A stretch of 15,414 bases of DNA from the NCBI GenBank assembly GCA_025529335.1, contig JAMYHX010000712.1:1-15414 (forward strand), read 5' to 3'. The DNA is from Rhizopus sp. PT2906. Lineage: Eukaryota > Mucoromycota > Mucoromycetes > Mucorales > Rhizopodaceae. Shown one piece after another: positions 8,035 to 15,414 of this stretch (the first letter of the stretch is position 1; each line of letters opens with the position of its first letter). The notes beneath the pieces were generated by a model. The model saw only the letters and a program-made list of their open reading frames with translations, searched no databases and was not told the DNA's origin. Position numbers and translations under genes: made by a program.

Positions 8035-8674
8035 GTCAATAGCAAGCAAGTGGTGAAAAAAAGAAAAAAAAAAAGAAAATATTTTTCGCGGGGGGAGTGA
8101 GTAAAAATTCACGCCGACGTTCAATTGTTGTACCTTTGATACAGTAAATACATATCATCTAGTGTTTGAAATAAAGGATGACAGCAAGTACTTTAAAATT
8201 TTAATTTGACAAGGATGAGAAAGTATAATCCTGAATAAATCAAAGGGACTTTGTAATAACTGAGAAGCATTGATATAGAAAGACGTCTTCCAGGCACATA
8301 TAATAAGCCCCTCGTAGTAAACTAACTGACAAATATTGTTTTAGAATGTATCGAAAGAATTCTAGTAAATGAGCTGAAAGTTAATCTTTGTGTGAAGGAT
8401 CTTTCAGGTTTGATTTGATAAACAATGATCATCATTATCGTCAACTTCTTACCGTATCAAAGATGAGGATTAATTGGAATAAAATGCGGTATAACAGATA
8501 CTTGCTTTTTTTTTTACGTTATACGTCTTCCTTCCCAGTAAACCAAACTCTTTCAATGCATCCATCACGATGGGACATACGGCTATTGCTTTCTGTAGAA
8601 GATGTGACTGGGGTTGATTTATTTTAAATAGCAGACATCCGTCTCTCTTCCTTGTTCTTATTCTAACAGGCAAA
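8035..8674. promoter_or_regulatory. Divergent intergenic region between the COX23-like and RBBP4-like genes
   Basis: This 640-bp stretch separates two divergently transcribed genes and should hold both promoters. Two overlapping frames occur at 8388-8627 (plus) and 8470-8673 (minus). The minus one has coding-like content (MDALKEFGLLGRKTYNVKKK), but neither is recognised and the minus frame would overlap the RBBP4 leader. A pyrimidine-rich tract with TTCTAACAGG just before the ATG at 8675 may be a 5' UTR intron acceptor or an initiator region. Confidence 0.3.
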
Positions 8675-10521
8675 ATGGATTACGGTATAAAGTTAACATG
8701 ACTATAAGCAACACTTAATAACAAGAAAAAAATAGAACTTGAAAATAGATCTATTGAAGAAGCAGAAAAACTCATCAATGAAGAGTATAAAATGTGGAAA
8801 AAGAACTCACCTTTTCTTTATGACCTTGTTGTCACACACGCGCTCGAATGGCCAAGTCTGACCTGCCAGTGGTTTCCAGACGTAGAAGAGTAAAGAAAAA
8901 GAACAAGAGAGGCGATATATATGTTGATTGACCATTTTATATATGTTTGTTATAGATCTCCGGATAAGAATTACAAGGTTCAGCGTTTATTGCTGGGAAC
9001 ACATACAAATGACGATGAACCTAATTATGTCCAAATTGCTTCTGTCAAAATCCCCATTCTTAAGGCAGAGGATACACCTGCAGAAGATACAAGTGGTAAC
9101 TTTTGTTGTCAATCTATATTGTACGCGTTTTCTAATGTTTACATATAGACAATAGTGAAACATTCATAAAGATTACCCAAAAAATTCCTCATGACGGTGA
9201 AGTAAACCGAGCTCGTTACCATAATGAAAACCCAGATATCATAGCTACAAAATCAAGGGCTGGTGAGGTTTATGTATTCGATAGAACCACGTTTGATCCT
9301 CAACCAAAGAATGAGTTCAATCCCACATTGAAGCTCGTTGGTCATGATAAAGAAGGGCAAGTGTTTTTCAAAAAGAAAAAAGAAGGCACCCTAACGCACC
9401 TCTTTTAGATATGGTTTAGCATGGAGCCCTCATAAATCAAACTCAAATCATTTACTCAGTGCAGGATTTGATGGAAGAATCTGTCAATGGGATGTGGATG
9501 GAACAACTAGAGAGAATCGAGTATTAGAGCCAGTACGCATATATACGGCACATACATCTGTCGAGGTAATGAAATCACAGAATGATGACATAGTGGATAT
9601 TAAAATAATGAACAAAGGATGTTGCATGGCATACAAAATTTGAATCCATATTTGCTTCAGGAGGCGATGACGCGAGACTCATGATGTAAGTTTAATAGAT
9701 GCATACCCTAAAAAGACTGACGTTACTCTAGCTGGGATTCACGAAATGACTCAAACAAGCCAATCCATAACATTCAAGCACATGAAGCAGAGATTAATTG
9801 TGTTAGCTTCGCTCCTAATAGTGAATGGATTCTTGCCACTGGATCGGGTGATAAGGTACAAAAAGAAAAAGATGACAGACAACAAGAGTTAATATGAGTT
9901 ATATAGACTGCTGGACTATGGGATTTACGTAATTTGAAATCACCGCTACATACCTTAAGATCCCATCAAGCAGAAATTCTTCAACTGTCTTGGTCTCCTC
10001 ATCATGATGCTGTATTGGCTACCGCAAGCTGCGATAGAAGAATCCTCGTTTGGGATTTATCTCGTATTGGGGCTCCTCAGCATCCTAAAGATGCGGCAGA
10101 CGGTCCTCCTGAACTATTGGTATGTATAATATAGTGAGCAAAAAGACATCAACTCATCCTGTATAGTTTATGCATGGTGGACATACAAACAAGATTTCAG
10201 ATTTCAGCTGGAATCCAGTAGAACCATGGGTATTGGCCAGTACAGCCGACGATAATATTGTACAAGTGTGGCAAATGGTAACTATGAGAAAAAGGGAGAT
10301 GATCAGACCATCTGAGTTTTAAACAAATTATTAATTAGGCTAGTAACATTTATGATAATGAAGATCAGCCTAATGAAAGCAACCAACGTGAGGATCACGT
10401 CATGACAGACAATCAAGCTCATACAGATACTACATTAGATAATAAGGTGAACGATGACAATGCTGTTGCCACGACTACCACTTTAGATGCACCTAAAGAA
10501 GGCGACACGATGGAAGAATAA
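8675..10521 (+). CDS. RBBP4/Msi1/Hat2-type WD40 histone-binding protein
   Basis: Histone H3-H4 chaperone of the RbAp46/48 family, a shared subunit of CAF-1, Hat1 acetyltransferase, deacetylase and Polycomb-type complexes. There are ten exons: 8675-8684, 8736-8889, 8956-9095, 9149-9356, 9409-9565, 9618-9685, 9732-9855, 9907-10119, 10167-10277, 10339-10521; phases close to 455 aa. The N-terminal H4-binding helix reads INEEYKMWKKNSPFLYDL then ALEWPSLTCQW. WD repeats follow, among them GHDKEGYGLAWSPH, AHTSVEDVAWH, AHEAEINCVSF...LWDLR, SHQAEILQLSWSPH...VWDLS and GGHTNKISDFSWNP...VWQM. The acidic loop before GPPELL that contacts H4 is present. A Thr/Asp/Glu-rich tail of about 60 residues extends past the usual end. 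The intron after exon 4 uses a GC donor, which restores KEGYG. The 10-nt first exon is the least certain part. I cannot separate Msi1, Hat2 and Mis16 orthology by eye. Confidence 0.95.
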
Positions 10522-10576
10522 TGTTACACACGAATCAACCCCCTTAAAATTTTTGATGCAGAAATTTTTGTGTTTA

Positions 10577-10582
10577 AATAAA
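10577..10582 (+). terminator. AATAAA polyadenylation signal for the RBBP4-like gene
   Basis: AATAAA 56 bp after the stop codon in an AT-rich stretch. Only 66 bp further the next gene starts, so the intergenic space is very tight (127 bp stop to start). Confidence 0.45.
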
Positions 10583-10648
10583 TAATATAAAGAATTAAAA
10601 TTTCTGTGAATCTTTAGATGCAAGTATTTCTCTTTCTCTTTTTCAGTC

Positions 10649-11091
10649 ATGTGTGATCTAAACTGGTGTCCTGTCTGCGATAAAGCGATTTCAAATGAAT
10701 CTGTAAGCAAATCAGATCATAAAGATACGCCTTAAAAGCTAATTCGTGATAGGATTTCTTGTATTGTTCAATAAATTGTTTTTTGAAGGAAAATAGCGAA
10801 CCAAAGGACTTGACATATGTATATGGAGGATTTCTATGCCCTAGAACACATAATATAGATATACACGTATGCCACGATCATCATGACTCTGTACCTGAAT
10901 TGACATCCTCTTTATCAACCAAGACATCAACATCAATATCAGATACTCTATCTACCATAGACACATTCTTTTCATCTACAAAAGAAGAAAAAAGTATAGA
11001 ATGTTGTGATTACTGCAAAAATACAAAGAATCAATGGGATCCGTTTGAAGAGATACAAACGGATCGATTTGTAAAAGAAACCTTTGTTTAA
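10649..11091 (+). CDS. Ecl1-family (life-span regulatory factor-like) cysteine-cluster protein
   Basis: Exon 1 (10649-10702) and exon 2 (10753-11091) are joined by a 50-bp GTAAGC...GATAG intron and give 130 aa. The N-terminus reads DLNWCPVCDKAI and, after splicing, SDFLYCSINCFLKE, a C-x2-C plus C-x3-C cluster typical of the Ecl1 family. In Schizosaccharomyces pombe such small proteins extend chronological life span and bind zinc. The intron lies between the two cysteine pairs, so only the spliced form has the complete cluster. The middle is Ser/Thr-rich (residues about 65-90), and the C-terminus has another CCDYCKN pair. CDHDHH-like His residues near 50-55 may add metal ligands. The gene follows the RBBP4-like gene by only 127 bp on the same strand. 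TTTTTCAG just before the ATG could be a leader intron acceptor. Confidence 0.72.
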
Positions 11092-11793
11092 AACTATTAT
11101 TCATCTGTGTATATTTTCATTCTTTTTTTTTTTTTTTGTGTATGCTCTTTTTTAGAAAAAAAATAAATCTCTCCCTCCTTTTTTGGCATTTATAATAGAA
11201 GTTAGGAAATATACTTTATATAACCCAAGAAGAATGATGTATAAACATTCAATGAAATTGATGTGTAAAGTTGTTCTTCCAAAAATGCTATTTAGCTACT
11301 GTATAACCTTCTGTCTGATCAAGATAATCTTTGGCTACTACACAAAAATATGAGGTCAAATGTGTAAGCTATTTTACAAGATGATCTTTAGTTTTGCGAT
11401 TCTATAACCTCCAATATCGAAATTGCGTTTTTTATTCATTTAAATAGATCTACGCACTTAAAGGAAAGCCAGAGTAGTTAGTATTTGTACCGAATTGAAT
11501 GAATATCACTATAGGGGTTGTATATAAGTCTGTATAAAACTGTATAAATCTATATATTTGTATATAAACTTGCATTATAAAAGATAATTTTAGCTTATGT
11601 AAACACGAATTTATAAAGTGCTGAACACACTACATAAGCAACAAACAAGATCACGCTCTACGAATTATATATATTGATTATACAACGACAAAGGATGTCA
11701 TCTTCTTTAATACAAAAGTAACAATACGACCGACGTACGTAATAATATGGTTTATTGCGGCAAGAAAAAGAAGTAGCGGAAAAGAAAGATATT
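11092..11793. other. Intergenic region, AT-rich, only minor relics
   Basis: No gene is supported. An AATAAA at 11162-11167 probably serves the Ecl1-like gene. At 11288-11368 the minus strand holds a 26-codon coding-like frame (SYFCVVAKDYLDQTEGYTVAK then stop) that follows an AAATAG acceptor-like string, perhaps the last exon of a decayed gene. Another short minus frame around 11447-11530 contains FGTNTNYSGFPLSA. The stretch 11518-11575 is a cluster of GTATAAA/TATATA words. No families are recognised. Confidence 0.3.
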
Positions 11794-12232
11794 CTACCAT
11801 CTTTCAGTAGCACAGGGATCGATGATAAATATGGTTGTATGATCTCGCTCCACAGGCATTTCTATTATTCGATCTATAAATCCTTCTCTGACGTTATAAT
11901 CACTGTGCACTTTTGAATTCAGTTTTACAGCTTTTGGCTGTTTAGCAACCTTCTCCTCAATGATTCTCCTTGCATGTTTGAAAGCAGAATATGTTTGTTG
12001 ACTTGCTATTGCTTAAAGGGCAATGTTTGAACCTGAGATTTGAGTTAAGATGCCTCTTCCCACTGAATCATAAGCTTTTTCACCCTATTCGCTGTAAAGA
12101 TTGTCTTGTCCAACCTCATAAAAAAATCCAGTTCGTCATTTTGTAAATGTCGAAAAAGCGAAAGAAGTGAGCAGCTACTTTAGGAACTTGCGATGACAAA
12201 TAACCTTGTAATTTCTGATAATTCAGGCTAGC
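11794..12232 (-). pseudogene. Decayed unrecognised coding sequence
   Basis: Three consecutive minus-strand segments read like one protein with shifts of frame. The first (12232-12116) contains AAHFFRFFDIYKMTNWIF and breaks at a T7 homopolymer; one more T would join it to the second (12119 down to about 12046, RLDKTIFTANRVKKLMIQWEE). After another shift and a TAA the third (12012-11794, 72 codons) contains AFKHARRIIEEKVAKQPKAV and ends FIIDPCATERW then stop. The base composition and residue mix are protein-like over all three. No family is recognised; a transposon gene is my best guess. An alternative is a gene whose introns I failed to place. Confidence 0.38.
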
Positions 12233-12432
12233 TTAAATTGACAAAATCCCATAGAACTGGCTGTATGAACGCTCATCTTGGATGCTACACTTTTATGGTA
12301 TAAAAAGGCAAAAAAAAAGCCAATACTAATTTGGAAATGATACGAATGAAATGTAAGCTGAGTACAGAAATATCCCTTTTCATATTTATGCAATCACTCT
12401 TTTCTTTCTCTCTTTTTTTAATAGAATAAAAT

Positions 12433-13440
12433 ATGAGTCAAAATACCTTGAATAATCCAACAGAACAAAAGACTTCCAAAAGTCATCCGATAAAGTATGT
12501 AAAGCTATAGAAACTATCATAAATTAACCTTTTGTCTAGGATCAGTTGGATCATTCCACCGGACATTCAGTTATACTTGTCAAATAATGACTTACCAAAG
12601 AATCATGACCTTTATGACTGTATGGAACCATCTATTAGAGAACAGCTTCTGTCTATGTCCAATCGACATCCTCCCTCATTGCTCAAAGGAAATCTATGTC
12701 TGAGTTCATGTCCAGGGAAGAAAGTACGTTTGTCCGGTCCAGTCAGAGGTAGAGCAAGTATCAACAGAGACCTTGATGCAGACCTTTCAAGGATGAAATC
12801 ATTCGGGATTACCCTGATTGTTTGGTAAACACAAATAATAATAATAATAATAATAAATGTAGGAATGAATCATTTATCATTATTAATCGTCTTAAAGCTG
12901 CTTAGATGATTATGAAATGGAACTTTTAGGTGCACCATGGCCAAAGTATAGAGAAATTGCAGCAAAAAATGATATAAAAGTGCTCAGATTACCCATGATC
13001 GAAGGTAGTTGTCCAGAGACAATAGAGGAAGCACAACATGCGATTCATATAGTGAATAATGAAATGAATAAAGGAAATAATGTACTAGTCCATTGTAGAG
13101 GAGGTATGGATTCATATATATTTATTTATTTGAAGTCTAATATATGTCTATTAAAGGTGTAGGAAGAGCTGGGTTATTTGCCTGTTGTTGGTTATTAGAA
13201 AACTCATTATGTGATACTGCAGAGAGAGCCATTGCGATTGTTAGAACTCAAAGAAGTCCCAAAGCGATCGAAACACTAAGACAAGCGGATTATATTATCC
13301 AATATGCCAAATCATTGAAACAGAGATCGAAATTGACAGAGCAACATCAGACACTGACTAACACTACTCCGACGATGGATGTCATACGCCCTTTCCCGAA
13401 AACAAAGTCGCAGCCCGCCAATTCTGAAGTCGCAAGCTGA
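12433..13440 (+). CDS. CDKN3/dual-specificity-like protein phosphatase
   Basis: Cysteine-dependent phosphatase of the protein-tyrosine-phosphatase fold, most like the CDKN3 (KAP) and related atypical dual-specificity group. There are four exons: 12433-12494, 12540-12824, 12898-13103 and 13157-13440, giving 278 aa. The P-loop is HCRGGVGRAG at residues 181-190, with nucleophile Cys182 and Arg188; intron 3 splits the codon of Gly185 inside it. The preceding general-acid loop reads LPMIEGSCP, with Glu151 where relatives such as KAP have Asp. FGITLIVCCLDDYE and the later RTQRSPKAIETLRQADYI helix also fit this group. The N-terminal 80 residues (PPDIQLYLSNNDLPKNHDLYDC and onward) and the Ser/Thr-rich tail are not recognised. 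Substrate unknown; a CDK is only a guess from the family. Confidence 0.85.
12834..12856 (+). repeat. (AAT)n microsatellite inside a phosphatase-gene intron
   Basis: About seven AAT units in the second intron of the phosphatase gene (12825-12897), between the donor and the acceptor. A similar ATT/ATA-rich run lies in intron 5 of the MAP kinase gene (about 3061-3090). Simple slippage repeats with no visible function. Confidence 0.85.
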
Positions 13441-13494
13441 CAATCATCATAAAGGATATACCTTTAATAGTTTTATTTATTGTTGCTGTACATA

Positions 13495-13500
13495 AATAAA
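13495..13500 (+). terminator. AATAAA polyadenylation signal for the phosphatase gene
   Basis: AATAAA 54 bp after the stop codon, preceded by a T-rich stretch. It is the only good candidate near this 3' end. Confidence 0.45.
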
Positions 13501-13552
13501 TTAAAGAGAATTCTTTTCATCCTTGATTATGTCTGCGTTTCTTCTTTTTATT

Positions 13553-14040
13553 TCATCCTTTAAAGCCATCTTGTATGATTTTTAATGTTATACTTTTGGC
13601 TTCAACATTAAGATGTACGCAGAAGAAATAGAATGGCTTCTCATATGTCTTAGTCTCAATTTCCATAGTAGCTTTGATCAAAAATTACAAGTTTTGTCTT
13701 GTTCTTTTGGAGAAATATGGTTTGCATAATTAATGGGTATGATAGGCGTAAAGCCTTTTAGATACGAACGTAAACAATGATACTCTCCATGGTTTATGTG
13801 ACTTATTATGGTGGTACGTCGACTCCAATAAAATGTTTTTGGTTACTTCGTTTAACTCAAACTCTGCCATAGTTGATCCTATGAAAGGAACTAATACATA
13901 AAGGCCAATAGTAACTCATAGAAGCCAATACGGATTGATAATTCTTTAAATGATATTGTTTTGGCCGCTTTGGTTGTTCTTCAACTTTATTGAATGCCAA
14001 AGTCTCTACGGAACCTTCCCACTGGGAGAATTTATAAAGT
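13553..14040 (-). pseudogene. Decayed unrecognised coding sequence
   Basis: Three minus-strand segments in different frames are protein-like. Segment one (14040-13857, no ATG) contains WEGSVETLAFNKVEEQPKRP and SMSYYWPLC and may begin after a TCTCCCAG acceptor. Segment two (13870-13730, ATG start, 46 aa) contains FELNEVTKNILLESTYHH. Segment three (13666-13553, 37 aa) contains EKPFYFFCVHLNVEAKSI. They follow each other in order with small overlaps or gaps, as expected for one gene disrupted by indels and stops. No family is recognised. It lies between the phosphatase gene and the Helitron relic, on the opposite strand to both. Confidence 0.33.
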
Positions 14041-14312
14041 TACCATCTTGATTTGTGTTTCTTTTCAAGAAGAAAGAGACAAAGAGATTTTTATTCTAAT
14101 TTTATGTTGTCAGTTTGATTAACAAAGAACCAAGACCATTCACGTGTAATTATGATAAATTTCACTAAACAGCCTTTCATGTATAGGAGAAGAAGCGTCC
14201 GTAGCATTAGCCAACTTATTTTAAAAAAGTAGCGTAAGTTGTAGTACGCTTTTATTAGTGCACGAAGAGTTTAAAATATTAGTAATTTGTATACATTATC
14301 ATCTGTCCTTCG

Positions 14313-14853
14313 ATGAGAATGAGGTTAATCAAAGGAAGTGACAGGCGTACTACCATTCTTCTCACAACGGAGGAAGCCACTGCTGTCATATCAATTGAGT
14401 ATAGTGATCGAAGCTTCAGAGATATTATACTTACCTTAAGAAGAAGAGATCGTAACGACAACATACGTCAAGGCTATGACTTTGACCAGCACTTTCAAAG
14501 AATCAGTCAAATGCACGCTGCATACATGCCCACCCACAATGTTCTTTTATTTCCTCATGGGATTTACGGATGGTATTGGGACATGCGCCTTTCCTCTTCT
14601 TCCTCTTCTTCCTCCTCTACTGCTGCCGTCACCGTAACCGCTACGAATGAAGAAGTAACTACTTCAACAAAGCAAAGAGGTCGCCTATCTCAGCGCGCTT
14701 ACTATAGATTCAGATTGCACCTGAAATGAGAAGGGTAACCTGTGTTTTGGGAACCTATTCGTAACAAGAATCCGAGGCTTCTTTCCTCAAAACAAGGACG
14801 TCTCTCCTGGCAGCTCTACAAAGTCTCAGCTGTATGCCACCTACATACGAATA
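14313..14853 (+). pseudogene. Helitron Rep/helicase protein, N-terminal relic
   Basis: The plus-strand frame from 14313 matches the region just before the Rep domain of Helitron transposases. MRMRLIKGSDRR then LTTEEATAVIS fits the usual R-L-I-x-G and P-T-x-D-E-V-A-A motif. FQRISQMHAAYMPTHNVLLF then PHGIYGW fits the I-x-x-x-H-x-x-Y-D-P-L-x-Y-x-L-L-F-P-x-G-x-x-G-W motif, and RLSQRAYYRFRLHL fits T-x-R-E-Y-Y-A-Y-R-L. A low-complexity Ser run (TCN codons, about 14592-14620) is inserted in the middle. The frame meets TGA at 14727 and TAA at 14736. Matching residues go on behind them in the same frame (EPIRNKNPRLLSSKQGRLSW), so the stops are decay. The Rep two-tyrosine motif and the helicase are missing. 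Upstream limits are not visible. Confidence 0.65.
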
Positions 14854-15414
14854 ATGCTGCAACAAAAACATATTTCGAAACGATTGGGCGATGCAGTCAA
14901 GACTAAAGTGCTTGAACTTACAGACGAGATGTTCACAAGTGAACAAGCCAGCTTAAAACAACGTGCAAGTGAGCTATTAGAAAAACTACATGTGCCACCA
15001 TTTCGAAAGTTGAAATTTTCAACCAAAGTTTACTACGATCAAAATGACGAAACATTGGTAAAAAAAAACTTGAAGAAATTTGGCCTTGATGCCATCCTGG
15101 TGTTAGGGAATTGGCCCGCCCCAAATACAAAATTCCACGAACCAACAAGAAACAAGGGTCTAATTCGCATGCTGAAGAAGAATGGGCTTACAGTACATTT
15201 TATTGATGAACTTAAAACATCCTCAAAGTGTCCAAATTGTGAAGACGATTTAGAAATATTCAAGATGGTTATCAATCCTCGCCCTTACAGAAGAGTTGAT
15301 ATGCCGACGGTTAAGTGTCATAGGTTATTAAGGTATGTGATAGTAGTAATTGTAACAATAGAATTTGTAATGACAATAGCTACTGAATTATTAGGTGTAA
15401 AAATCCCAAATGTT
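14854..15414 (+). CDS. Fanzor (eukaryotic TnpB-like) nuclease, C-terminal part, runs off the window
   Basis: Fanzors are eukaryotic homologues of the IS605/IS607 TnpB RNA-guided DNA nucleases. The open frame starts after a TGA at 14722; the first ATG is at 14854. It contains PPFRKLKFSTKVYYDQND, AILVLGNWPAPNTKFHEPTR, then FIDELKTSSKCPNC (codons 15199-15240) with the conserved acidic residue directly before the first zinc-ribbon cysteine pair, and NPRPYRR. A GTATGT...TTATTAG intron at 15333-15394 joins VKCHRLLR to CKNPKC, which completes the second half of the ribbon. The RuvC-I aspartate region is not present upstream, so the gene is truncated at its 5' end or has exons I cannot see. The RuvC-III aspartate (usually in a W-N-R-D motif) would lie beyond the window. 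It abuts a Helitron relic, and Fanzors are known passengers of Helitrons. It is either a relic or a partial gene. Confidence 0.62.
   Translation, partial: MLQQKHISKRLGDAVKTKVLELTDEMFTSEQASLKQRASELLEKLHVPPFRKLKFSTKVYYDQNDETLVKKNLKKFGLDAILVLGNWPAPNTKFHEPTRNKGLIRMLKKNGLTVHFIDELKTSSKCPNCEDDLEIFKMVINPRPYRRVDMPTVKCHRLLRYVIVVIVTIEFVMTIATELLGVKIPNV

Noticed and set aside
8035..8124. N-terminal extension of the Cox23-like protein from an upstream ATG
   Set aside because: The added residues are Phe-rich, translated from a simple A/T tract, and the family starts near the proline-rich MPLSK.
14755..15275. Four overlapping minus-strand frames at the right edge
   Set aside because: They are antisense shadows of the Fanzor-like coding sequence.
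15333..15414. Reading the Fanzor frame straight through to the window end
   Set aside because: It gives an Ile/Val-rich tail in place of the zinc ribbon; the GT-AG intron restores the cysteine motif.
1..15414. CRISPR arrays, rRNA genes, bacterial operons
   Set aside because: No regularly spaced repeats or rRNA-like stretches seen; all solid genes are intron-bearing fungal genes.

Overview
The window looks like a piece of a nuclear genome from an early-diverging filamentous fungus, most likely a Mucoromycota (Mucorales-type) species. The evidence is an AT-rich background, genes split by many 40-100 bp introns with fungal-style donors (GTAAG, GTATG) and acceptors, a fungal Slt2/MpkA cell-wall MAP kinase, an Ecl1-family protein, a Cox23-type CX9C protein, and decayed L1-like, Helitron and Fanzor/TnpB-like sequences. 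The species assignment is inference.

Six protein-coding genes can be reconstructed from end to end, with every exon phase closing: a 13-exon Slt2/Mpk1-type MAP kinase (minus, 1807-3722, 430 aa); 60S acidic ribosomal protein P1 (plus, 7129-7564, 107 aa); a Cox23/CHCHD7-like twin CX9C protein (minus, 7720-8034, 88 aa, convergent with P1); an RBBP4/Msi1-type WD40 histone chaperone (plus, 8675-10521, 10 exons, 455 aa); an Ecl1-like cysteine-cluster protein (plus, 10649-11091, 130 aa); and a CDKN3/dual-specificity-like protein phosphatase (plus, 12433-13440, 278 aa). They are ordinary housekeeping or signalling genes and are not an operon or a joint pathway.

Between 4.1 and 6.6 kb lies a transposon graveyard. 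It holds two inverted copies of one short repeat, an unrecognised multi-exon reading frame split by a 420-bp non-autonomous DNA transposon (56-bp terminal inverted repeats, 9-bp target duplication, Mutator-like), and a frameshifted L1-like reverse-transcriptase fragment. Further decayed minus-strand reading frames sit at 11.8-12.2 and 13.55-14.04 kb.

The right edge is the most interesting part. A Helitron Rep/helicase N-terminal relic (from 14313) runs directly into the C-terminal half of a Fanzor (eukaryotic TnpB homologue, RNA-guided nuclease family) gene. The Fanzor zinc-ribbon reading frame is kept by a 62-bp intron at 15333-15394, and the gene continues past the window. Two of the introns in the window are of the rare GC-AG type.
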